Positions 1 through 10,600 of a DNA stretch of 64,000 bases are shown here, one piece after another (position 1 is the first letter of the stretch; each line of letters starts with the position of its first letter). The stretch is taken from NCBI GenBank assembly GCA_019916065.1, contig CM034234.1, forward strand, positions 11,789,520 through 11,853,519. Reading direction: 5' to 3'. The position numbers and the translations under genes are program-made. Source of the DNA: Vitellaria paradoxa. Its lineage: Eukaryota > Streptophyta > Magnoliopsida > Ericales > Sapotaceae. Below the pieces are notes generated by a model. The model worked only from the letters and a program-made list of their open reading frames with translations. It was not told the origin of the DNA and did not search any database.

Positions 1-878
1 GCCTCTTCACTGTTTGAGATATATCAAAACTTTTTCAATATCTTCTACTCTTTCTCTCTCATTTGCCCTATCTTCATATACTATATCTATGATTTCTGTT
101 GTCTGGGTAACAAAAGCTGAGACTGTGACTTTTGAGGAGATTAGTTGCGAGCAATCTAAGTTAAATTTTAGAGCCACTGCAATGTATTAATACCTTCACG
201 TAAGAAGGATCAGTAACTTTAGAACAGTGTTTCATGGACTTCTCCATATGAAACGCGTCTCTCTATATTTCATAGGTCAATAAATTTTATTCTATTTAGG
301 GTGTATTTGGTGCACCAAAAAATTTCTGAAAATATTTAAAAATCTCTAAAAATCTCTATGCATTTTTATACATTCTTATCTTCTCAAAGTTCAAAAAAAG
401 TTCAATATCTTTTAAAAAAAGTCGATAATTAGAATTTGGTTAATCAAATAGCAAAAATTTTTTTGCTATTCTCATCATAGACTCCTAAACTACTAAATGA
501 CACCAATTTTAACTATTTTTTTATGGGATCGTAGAAATCGTTTCGACGGATTCGCACAGTCAACTTTCGTCCAAATGAATTGTAGAAACCGTTTCAACGG
601 ATTGAAGTGCAAAGAAGTCATGACTTATACCTAAAATTTTGAATCCGTCCAAACGAAAATTCAATCCGTTAAAACGGGAATCTTACTATTCATCTCTAAA
701 AAACGCAGTTTAAGATATGTGCACCAAATGTAAAAAAATTTTTTCAAACCATATTTTATCACTCCAAACACACCCTTAATATATATATATATATATATAT
801 CTATTATTTCATCTATTAAAGTTTATTCTGTTCCATATATTAAAGATTTATTTTATATTATCCAAAAAACTTCTAACA
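1..878 (-). mobile_element. Copia-family LTR (partial at window edge), split by a nested MITE
   Basis: Read on the minus strand, the sequence from 878 down matches the two LTRs of the Copia element in the SUVR3 intron (34585-35125 and 41076-41596). It starts TGTTAGAAG, passes through an AATAAATCTT(T)AATA stretch and a TA repeat, then the blocks 'cctatgaaatat', 'gtgaaggtattaat' and 'tcctcaaaagtcac', and ends at base 1 in 'ctcaaacagtgaagag'. LTR homology covers about 1-298 and 776-878; the gap is filled by a separate MITE. About 400 of roughly 540 LTR bases are present and the rest lies off the left edge, so this may be a solo LTR or one end of a complete element. The candidate 5-bp target site just outside is AGAGC (879-883), but its partner is out of view. 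Confidence 0.85.
299..775. mobile_element. PIF/Harbinger (Tourist-like) MITE nested in the LTR
   Basis: A 477-bp element with terminal inverted repeats, GGGTGTATTTGG at the left and CCAAACACACCC at the right, flanked by the trinucleotide TTA on both sides (296-298 and 776-778). TTA/TAA target duplication and GGG..GTTTGG termini are typical of PIF/Harbinger MITEs. It has no coding capacity. The interior contains repeated 'accgtttcaacggatt'-type motifs that recur near 1260-1440 and 57960-58110, so those regions are probably relatives. Removing it rejoins the two halves of a Copia LTR, which independently confirms the boundaries. Confidence 0.85.
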
Positions 879-1155
879 AGAGCAGCCAAATCGCCAGGTT
901 AGTAGATGGTGGAGCACCTGTACCATTTGTATTATTACAAACTTGGTAAAAAGATGGATAGCGTGGAGGTTTGTTAGGTGCCCCTACCCTGGATGTGCGC
1001 CATGTGTCCAAACACCTTCTCCAATAAATATTAATGAGGTAGTGATATGGCCACTAAAATGATAAAAAGAAAAAATGAAAGTTAAAAAAAAATAAAATTT
1101 GCCATTAGCACAATGATAACAATGATTTTGACCGGTAAATTAAAATTTAGTAGTT

Positions 1156-1705
1156 GAGGTAGTGTTTGGAGTGATAAAAAAGAAGAAAAATATGATTTTT
1201 GGTATTTAATGGTGTTTAGTATTTTTTTTAAATTGTGTTTTTTTGAGATAAATTGTGCTAAAATCATTAGAACGGTTTCTCAAATCTGTTCTTTGAGATT
1301 CAAAAAAATGATTCTTCACTCTCTGAACAGTGCTAAAACCGTTAAAACGACCTTTCAAATCCGTTTTAACGGATTCCACACCGTAAACTGTTAGGACGGT
1401 TTATCCAAGTCCGTTTCTAGTTCTAACGGATTTAAAAACATGGAAATAAATAAGCGACAATGGCACTTGTTTGAAAAGTTTTGATACGAAGAATATGACT
1501 GTAAAAAAAGATTTTCACAGTCAATTAATCTCGTTACAAATTTTTCATTTTCTTAATGAAGTATTGAAAATTTTTAAAATTAGTAAAAATGAAAAAAAAT
1601 AAAAGTATGATAGAGAATTTTAGTAATTTATAGAAGTTATTAGAGTTTTATAGAATTTTTTTAGAGTTTATTAGCATTCCATACGCACAGTCAAATACAT
1701 TAATA
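1156..1705. mobile_element. Degenerate MITE related to the 299-775 element
   Basis: The left end has 'gtgtttggagtgataaaa'. The interior has several 'aaaaccgttaaaacg' and 'aaatccgttttaacgg' motifs shared with the MITE at 299-775, and the right half has the repeated 'tagagtttattag' pattern also seen near 58150-58280. Terminal repeats are too eroded to place exact ends, and no target duplication was recognised. Confidence 0.4.
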
Positions 1706-2863
1706 CTTTTTTTTTTAAATTAAAAGTTTATAAATATACCAGATTGTCAACCCTTAATCCTAAGTAAGATCCCCAAAAAAAGTCACGTCCGAGACTCTTT
1801 CTTGTCTGTTAGCTACAATTTCAATGCAATCAAGTACGGTTGAACTAATAATATTTGCCCACCAAATATGGAAGTATAAAATTTTATATCGTGAGGTCAA
1901 AATCATATAAATATTCAAAGAATAAAGATGGAGGAACGTAGAAGATAGTCCTGCTTATGTAAGCTATACATATGAGATGTTGAATATTTTTAAATATCAA
2001 TAAAAAAGATCTATCTTATTGAGAGTGCGTTTGATATACTATAAAATATTTCTAATCTTTACAAAATTAAAAATTTTTATTTACTGTACAAATTATGAAA
2101 TTATAACATTTACAAATTTATTATAATTTTTATAACTTCAAATATTGTCAAAATTAAATCGTTTTAAATTTATAGTTGTATAATTGTAATTTTTAGAAGA
2201 ACTTCACTCGCTCATTCATTTAGTAACAAACCTACTTGTAACATTTCAGAACCTCCATTTTACTTGATTTAAACATCATGAGAGATTTATATAATTTAAT
2301 ACAATATGTTAATATCATCAAAAGATTTTTATTTACATTCATCTCTATTTTTTTAATAATTCAAAATGTTTGAACCGGTTTATGCATACCTCTATTAAGA
2401 GAGTGTTAACTTATCAATTTTTTTTTTTTATAAAAAAATAATTTTTATTAATTTTTTCTAATTTTTTTACTAAAAATATTTTAAATATTAACTATTTTTT
2501 TTAACCTTTACCAACTTTCTCTATTTTTACAAAATTTTGTCAAATACCTAATCAAAAATTAACATGACATAAGTCACTTTTTGACATAAATTTGTGCTTT
2601 TTTGTGGCGCTAAACAACCTCTAAATTCATGTTGACAAAATATCACACAAGAAAATTTTAGAATAACTTCCCATGCATCTTCAGAAAAAAGCTCTAAAGC
2701 CGAGTTTTCAATGCTGATTTTAAAAGTTTAAAATTCATCAGAAAACAAATAATTATATTGTGGAAGCGAAAGAGAAAGCTCAAAGTAAAAAGATCAATCC
2801 TTAGGAAATGGGATTTGAATGATATTCAATGGAATGGAAAATGCTTTCTGTTGGTGGTTGGGC

Positions 2864-2917
2864 TCCAATTCCAATTCCAATTTCAATTCCAATTCCAATT
2901 CCAATTCCAATTCCATT
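2864..2917. repeat. Hexanucleotide microsatellite (TTCCAA)n
   Basis: About nine copies of TTCCAA with one T-for-C interruption. The apparent protein repeat QFQFQF in one frame is an artefact of this tract. Confidence 0.9.
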
Positions 2918-4596
2918 GCTTTAGGTGGGAATCTGGGAAGGAATTGAAAAGTGCTTTTTATAATTCCCAGTTGGACTTCTTTAAATTTTCCACTATGACA
3001 CTAATGGTTCACCCCCACACCACCAGATGATCACCGACGCGACATTCATTCTTGCTAGCCAAAATTTACATATACTAAGGGTTCGTTTGGAGTTATAAAA
3101 AAAATTAAAAAATTTCAAAAGTTTTCAAATCTCTTTAATTACATTTTGTCATCTATCATTTTTACATCATATCAATCCCATCCATTAATTTTTTTTATTT
3201 TTTTTGAGATTCCAAACGCCCCCTAAATTAAGTGTGTGATTATCGGACTTGGCTTAGGAAATAAAAAAATTAAGTTTTTTTTAACCTAACAGCTACTAAC
3301 TACTGATTAGCTTTAATTTTTTAAGTAACTAATTTTTTAAATTTTTATTAATTTAATAATTTTACTTTTTAATATTTTAAAAAAATATAAAATATATAAA
3401 AATAAATCCAATCGCCAAAAAAAGAAAAAAAAAAAAAAACCCGACAAAAAAGTAGTTGTTGGTGCCTCTACCATTGCCAAATGGAGTCCCATTTGTTTAC
3501 CTTGATAAAAGGAAAAGGCAGTGCTTCCCAAGATTGGGGGACTTGAGTGTGTCTCAGGTCCTTTTCCTACTATAACCACACTTTTTAATTAATTTAACAT
3601 ATATTAATTTATAAATTAATAAATATGTGATTTTACAAACAAAATATATGTAGCTCCAATAATTGAAAATGACGGACCGCACAGCGAGCTCGCCTGGCCC
3701 CATGTGATGGCGTTGTCCAAAAAATGGGAGGCCCCGTGGGAAAAATCCATCTTATCGCCCATAAATGCTTCCGCAATTCCATGACACTAGGGATCTGTTT
3801 GGTTGCTAGAAGGTAAAACTTTTTGATAAATTTTTTTTTTTTTTTTATATTTGACAATACTACTAAAAGTAACTATAATTTTCTTTAATTTTTTATTAAA
3901 CAACTAAAAGTTATTAAAAGCTTTTAAAAATTATTGAATTTTGTTTTAATTTTTTTTTCTAAACAACCAAAAGTTACTAAAAATTATTGAAAGTTGTTAA
4001 AAATTTATTCAATTTTTTCACTATATAACTAAAAATTTTAAATTTTTACTAAAATGCACCAAAAATTTTGATAACTAAAAATTACTAATAAAACTTTTGT
4101 AACCAAATGGAGCCTAGGTGTGTTTGTACAAAAATATGCATATTTGTGGGTTGCGGATGTTAAAAATTTTATGCCATCTATCAAATTCCCCAGTAAACAC
4201 AACATAATAATAATAATAAAAAAAAGAAATAAAGAGTAAAAAAAAATTATTGTGAATTTGCATTTAAGTGCAAAATTTTAAATTATTTTTATTTACATAA
4301 AAATAAATATGCAAACATATTGATCACAATAATGCCATCTCTTTAATTAATTATAAATGTTTTCATGGAAAAAAAAGATTTAGTAAAAAAGAAAAAAAAA
4401 AGATGGGTTGAATCTTATCATAGCAGCCACAAGATATATGACAATTAACCGCTGTTCAAAATATTTTACTAAAATTGTAAAGAAAAATCCATCTAAATTT
4501 ATGGACTTATTTATAGAAATTGTGGCAAAATTTCAGTGAAAGATTAGATTAACCCACAAACCCATAATAACAAAGGCAAAGTTGGTTTGGATCGCG

Positions 4597-4858
4597 CCCC
4601 TTTGGGGGTGGCCGAGTGGAAGTCGGGCTTGCCTTAAGAGCTTGGGCCTCTCGAGATTCTGGGCTCGACTCCCCCACGGGGGTGGGTTATCGCTGTAATG
4701 GCGGGCGCCTAAAGGCCTCTTCTCGGTCGTGCCGGTCAGCCAGAGCTTGCCTAGGCTGGTTAACTCTCCAGGGACCGTTGCCGGCTCGGGTCCTGGAGCG
4801 TGCTTCGTCCTGTGCGCACCCCAGTACGGGGTAGCGGTTGCGGACTTCCACATACTAG
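4597..4858 (+). mobile_element. tRNA-derived SINE with perfect 18-bp TSD
   Basis: A GC-rich 262-bp insert in AT-rich surroundings. It has an internal RNA polymerase III box A (TGGCCGAGTGG, about 4609-4619) and box B (GGCTCGACTCC, about 4662-4672) at tRNA-like spacing. It is bracketed by an exact 18-bp direct repeat, AAGTTGGTTTGGATCGCG, at 4579-4596 and 4859-4876. It is not a tRNA gene because no acceptor-stem pairing or cloverleaf closes around the boxes. The 3' end is not a simple poly(A) tail, as in plant SINE families such as Au with non-A tails. The family assignment is tentative; the SINE nature is well supported. Confidence 0.88.
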
Positions 4859-4876
4859 AAGTTGGTTTGGATCGCG

Positions 4877-7440
4877 AAAGCTCGTGGTGGCTGACAAAAG
4901 CCAGCAGCGCAAGCTGCTCGACAGCAAGAGGAGAAATGGCTTTTTTCCAAAGCAGGTTACAGGAGGTGCTGTTTGGAGTAAAAAAAATATAAAATTTTAT
5001 GAATTTTTATAAATATAAATTACGAAATTATAAAATTTAAATTTTTTATTCATTATATAAAATATGATATACTAATTTTTACAAATTTACACAACTTCAA
5101 ACATATACATAATACTTTAAAACACTAAAAGGCGGCAGTCTAGTCCGGCAACATGACCAGCCATGAAAAGAAACTCTCCTTCAAATCCATGCATTTGGTT
5201 GGAGTTGGATTTGTCATAAAAAAGAAGCTCTCCTTCAAATTTTTCTTATGAAATTAAATTAACGTTAAACATAATTTAAAATTTAATAAATATATAAAAA
5301 ATAATTAAATTATTTAGGTTGCGTTTAGGAATAGCTAACTTTTAAATACTCGATTTTTTAATTTTTTAATATGACCAAAACTATTTTTTTATATATTAAA
5401 TTTCTTTTTAATCATGAAAAGTTAAAAAAAATTAATTTTTAATAGTTAACTAGTAACTAATTATAAAAAAAATAATTTTTAATAATGAATTTGTAGACAA
5501 TTCAACAAATAATTTTTTTTTTCTTTCCGATTCCCACTTGCTACTATAACTAAAACTCCACTGTTCCACATTCGTAATAAGTGTAAATAAACTATGGGAG
5601 TGTTTGAAATTTTTAAAAATTTAAAAAAATCAAAAGTTATTATTGTTGTGATATAAAAGTAACACGTGATAAAATTTAATTAAAAAAATTAAAAAATTTT
5701 TATAATTTTTTTAAAATTCTTTTGAAAATTAAGATTGCAAACAGCCCCCATAATTTCAAACTTCGATAATGTTTTCAATTTTTGCTTGAACCACTAATGA
5801 CTAGCTCGGCACGGCTGGTTTACAAATTACAACCCCCTGCTTTGGCTTTCTACTCTCTCTTGCTTGTGCATTCAAATCAAAGGCTGGAAAGTGAAACATG
5901 CATATAAATTTGCGGAGTTAAATAAAGATTTCTCTTCCGCAAGAAGCTCTCTCTGTGTTTTGCTTTTTCTTTTTCATCCAACAACACCTGCTGTTGAAGC
6001 TTCAAGAGTACACAATTTTGGAAACATGTACTCTCGAGAGAGAAGCATGAGGAGAGAGAAAGAGAGACCGTCTGTTTCTTGAATCCAGGTGGTCAAATTG
6101 TCTTAGTCTGTGCGTTGAACTGACTCTTTTGAAAAGGGCTTCACTTCAGAGTGAGATACTCAGTGGCTTCTCCTTGTTCATTCTTTGGACATGGAGTTTT
6201 TTTTTTTGGCTCATAAGAAGAATACATCTTCCATGCCTTACTCGGCAAAAATTGGTAAGGTTTAACTCCGTTTTTCTTTACTTATCTTACTTGATGGTTG
6301 AAACTCGCATGCCTCTTCTCTACTGTTTAGAAGTGGTTTTGAAATTATTGAAGTGTGGAACAGGACTGAAAGTGCTCAATTTGAATTGGGTTTCGGTCAT
6401 TAAACAGGGTTTATTTTGTTTCAAAGTTTACAGTACTTGTAACTATGGAAGGTGACTAGAAAATATGAAAATCACATTTGTTTTTATGGACATGGTTGAT
6501 TTTGGGGTTTTGTCAATGGAATTATAACCAGAATCTTTGGGGTTTTTAGTTGGTTACCTCTTCACCTCTCAAAGTTTCTGAAGTCAAAGTGGTTTATCCA
6601 ATCTCAATCTTATATTAAAAAAGATTCAAAATTTCAACTATACCCTCTCTAGTTTTAAGCTTTCTGTTATAAATATTTCAAATTGTAATTGTAATTTTTG
6701 TTGTGTTGCTTAATTTCTTTTACCCACCATTTCCCTTCCCATCTCTCCCAAATAAAGAAAAATAATTAACCTCCTTTTCCTTCCCTTCCACCTCATTTAC
6801 TTCAGTTCCCTCCATCCCCTCCCAGTCTCCCAATGGTTTTAAAAGCGGTTGATACCGTTACGTAATGGCATTACGTAACAATCTTGGACCCCTTTGTTCC
6901 CGTTAAAGTTTCATTTTTTCGGTACACCTCTGTTACATGCGTATTTTTTGTTACTGTTACATCAGCTGTTACCATTATTTAAAGGGTTAGAGTACAGATT
7001 ATAAGGAATTACTATGTGTATGTGTGTTGATTGCTCCCATAAAAGTATTATCCATTGGTTAATCCGGAAAATATAACACCAAAACTTACATGAAAATAAC
7101 ATTTTTGAGTTACGGGGATTACAATGCAAAATGCACCGTAAGGGCTAAAGTGTAGAGATGAAGGATTTAGTTAAGATAAATTTGATTGAATTAATCAATG
7201 CTATTGATTGAATTAATAAATATTATTTGACAAAATAAATAGGTCTTGATTAAATTATAACCCTCCATCTCTAGACTTCAGTCCTGCGGTACAGTACATT
7301 AAATGCACTGCAGCCACCTGCATCCCAATATTTTTTATCTGCTTTCCCCCTTATATTCACTAATAAATAATTTTTCTTCCCTCGGTGGAATCCATTTTCT
7401 GATGTTCTTTTAATTCCTTTTCCACTTGCTATGGTTCCAG
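4877..7440. other. Intergenic and probable 5' leader/leader intron of the LRR-RLK gene
   Basis: 4877-5760 is AT-rich with MITE-like debris. From about 5850 the sequence becomes pyrimidine-rich and less AT-biased. A plausible non-coding first exon could end at the donor-like 'ttggtaagg' near 6252 and rejoin at 'ggttccag' near 7440, giving a leader intron of about 1.2 kb. This is inferred from splice-like signals only; no coding frame in it is convincing. Around 6840-6960 an inverted 'gttacgtaa' motif set suggests another eroded small transposon. Confidence 0.35.
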
Positions 7441-7449
7441 AGCCTAATT

Positions 7450-7616
7450 ATGTTATCACTGGAAGCTGAGGTCCAGCACTTGAGAATCTCTAAGCTTTGA
7501 TTCACTTCTAATACTCGCTGGAAGATGACAACCTGCTTGTTTGGTTAATAATATACGGGCAAATCTATATTTCAAGTGGTTTGGTAATGCATTTTTCCGT
7601 GTTGCAACTTCTGTGA
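7450..7616 (+). promoter_or_regulatory. Three short upstream ORFs before the LRR-RLK start codon
   Basis: Three ATG-initiated frames lie between the putative leader splice acceptor and the main ATG. They are 7450-7500 (16 codons plus stop, MLSLEAEVQHLRISKL), 7525-7548 (7 codons plus stop) and 7587-7616 (9 codons plus stop). If they are in the mature transcript they should reduce translation of the receptor frame. Whether this stretch is in the mRNA is an inference. Confidence 0.4.
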
Positions 7617-7625
7617 TTTGCGGTA

Positions 7626-10600
7626 ATGGCTAAAAGTTTCAGCCATTTAGCACTTCTAGTTTTGGTCTTTGTTGTAGTTTCAGTCAATTGTTCGGAGCAA
7701 CAACAATCATCTCAACTGCAGACCCTTTTGAGAATTCAAAACCTCTTGAATCTCCCAGCTGTTTCAAGTAGTTGGAATAGCGATAGAGATGTTTGCAACA
7801 CCGATCCAAGTCCATCTTTTACAGTTGTGTGCTATGACAAAAGCATAACTCAACTGCATATTATTGGGAGAAAGGGTGTTCTTCCATTACCTGACAATTT
7901 CTCCATAGATTCCTTTGTTACTACACTTGTTAAGCTTCGAAGCTTGAAAGTACTCACATTGGTTTCTCTTGGCCTATGGGGACCACTGCCCGGTAAAATT
8001 GCGAGGTTATCATCACTGGAAATACTCAACGTAAGTTCAAATTTCTTATATGGTGGCATTCCACAGGAAATCTCATCCCTAACAAATCTCCAGTCACTTA
8101 TTCTCAATGACAACATGTTCAGTGGTCAACTTCCAGACTGGTTGAGTTCGCTTTCAGTTTTGGCTGTGTTGAGTTTGAAGAAGAATTCATTAAATGGGTC
8201 TTTACCTGACTCACTGGGAAGCTTGGAAAACCTGAGAATTCTTGCACTTTCGCATAACAAATTTTTTGGTGAAATCCCTGATCTTGGCAGCTTGACAAAC
8301 CTTCAAGTTCTTGACTTGGAAGATAATTCCCTCGGGCCTCGATTTCCTCATCTTGGTAACAGAATATCTACCCTTATTCTAAGGAAGAACAAGTTCAGCT
8401 CTGGTATCCCTGATGAGGTCGGCTTCTATCATCAGCTTCAGAAACTAGATATTTCTTTCAATAGATTTGTGGGTCCATTTCCCCCATCATTGTTAGCCCT
8501 GCCTTCAATTATTTATTTGAGTATTGCCAGAAATAGATTCACTGGAATGCTTTCCAAAAATTTAGATTGCAGTTCCGAACTTGAATTTGTGGATTTGTCA
8601 TCAAATCTACTTACTGGAAGGTTGCCCGATTGTTTTCTGTCTAATTCCAAGAATGGCGTTGTGCTCTATTCTGGAAATTGTTTAACTACAGGAGATAAAA
8701 GTCAACATCCAATGTCCTTTTGCCGAAATCAAGCTTTAGCTGTGGGAATCTTACCTCATCGAAGGAAACCTGAGAAAGCTTCCGTAGTGGTTCTTGTCCT
8801 CAGCATCAGTGGAGGGATTATTGGAGGAGTTACGCTTGGTTTTGTAGCTTTTGTACTAGCTAGAAAAGTTCGTTTGAAGCAGAATAGGGTAATGCCACCA
8901 CCAAGGATAATAATAGAAAGTTCATCAACTGGATGTAGTTCAAAGTCAGAAACAAGTAAGCTTTTGTTTCTTTCTGCATGTGCATTAGTGTGTGTGTGTG
9001 TGTTGTGTATTTGCACTGTCGTTGGCTAACATAGATTGATTGAATTGAGATGCATAGCTGACAACAAAATGAGACATTTAAAAAAGAAAAAGAAGGAAAT
9101 ATTTCATTGATCTCAAAAGTTTTCATCATTGTTGTAGGGAATTGGATGAGATAATATAAATTTATATATTAGAGTGGTGTGCTGATTGAAATAAACTTGC
9201 TATTCCAACTCCTTGGGCACATGAGATGTGACACCATTATCTTTCCTCTGAAGGATATCTATCTCAGGCAGTCAAGCAAGAAGTTCTTGGCCTTCCAACT
9301 TATCGAACATTTTCAGTTGAAGAACTTGAGGAGGCAACAAATAATTTTGATACATCAACTTTCTTGGGTGAAGGTTCACATGGACAGGTATGCCAATCCA
9401 TTTCCAATTATATTTGGAGGGGATAATGTTGTCATGTTGATCTTCCCACAAAGGATTCAATGAATTCTTATCAATTTTTTTTGCCATCAAAATCCATTTC
9501 TGGTTACATTGAAAGAAAATTTCCTCTACTTGTGCAGCCTAACACTTTGTTTGGAACGCAGATTTTTCAGCAGAAAAGGAAACAGAGAAGTATTTAAAAT
9601 CACTTGAATTTTTTGGTTGTAGAGGGAAATGGAGGGGGGAAAAGCATAGAATTTGAGAAATGAAAAAAAAAAAAGTTAATTTATAAATAAATACCCTCCA
9701 TTTGCTTCTATATCTAACCCAATCACATAAGAACACACATTAGGGATTCTATATTTCCTTCTCAGGCTCCTCTTTTTTTCCCATCAACAAATCAGTGATC
9801 CAAGCTCACCGTACATGGATTGCTCTATCTGGTAGCTTTTTTTTTTTTCTTTTTTTTTTTGGGTGCTTATGAATTCATTTCATGTAAAATTTCCATGTTT
9901 TAATTCATCGCCATATATTCGATTTCATTTTTTTTAATTAATCATTTTTTTCTTCTGTCGATGGTCAAAGTCTGTTTTTTAGTTTCTTCGAGAATCAGCT
10001 TTCAGCCTTCCACTGCCAAATGTACATGCTGATATATCGTACTATTTTTCATTTTCCCATTAAAGGATTTCAAATGAAATTTTTGACCTTGTTTCCGCCA
10101 CTGAGGGCTTCTGAAAATATCACTACAAACCTGTTTAACTGTTATGGATTCAATGCTTCCATATTCTGCTTTTGGTGCTGCTGTACAAGATTGATGGACT
10201 TAATACATTTTTCCTATGACAAGGGTTTGATGGCTTATTTTGTGCATATGAACTCAGATGTACAGAGGGCACCTGAAGAATGGTTCCCTTATTGCTATCA
10301 AATGCTTGAAAACGAAAAGTAGCCACAGCACTCAGAGCTTTATGCATCACATAGAGTTCGTCTCAAAACTCAGACACTGCCATTTGGTCAGCGCTCTTGG
10401 ACACTGCTTTGAGTGCTACTTGGATGATTCGAGTGTCAGCAGTTTATTTCTTGTCTTTGAATATGTTCCGAATGGATCCCTAAGGAGCTGGCTATCTGCA
10501 GGTAACTTAGTTAACATAGCTAGCCTAATCGTTAATAGACTAAATCACCGTGTTCCATTTGGCATCCCACTTCCATATAGGAAAATTCACGCAAAAAAGC

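Larger units (their letters stand above)
879..4578. other. Intergenic, AT-rich, no gene recognised
   Basis: Apart from the degenerate MITE at 1156-1705 and the hexanucleotide repeat at 2864-2917, this stretch holds only AT-rich sequence. Scattered remnants carry 'gtttggag'/'ccaaacgcc' edges (for example about 3079-3227), which look like eroded MITEs. The short open frames here lack any recognisable domain. Confidence 0.6.

Noticed and set aside
2758..3030. Small protein with a QFQF repeat
   Set aside because: The repeat is the translation of a TTCCAA microsatellite; there is no other coding evidence.
4597..4700. Possible tRNA gene
   Set aside because: Box A and box B are present, but no acceptor stem or anticodon arm can be closed, and the unit is flanked by an 18-bp duplication, so it is a SINE head.
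5864..6455. Two open frames of 72 and 108 codons upstream of the LRR-RLK
   Set aside because: No domain and low-complexity content; better explained as the leader region of the RLK gene.
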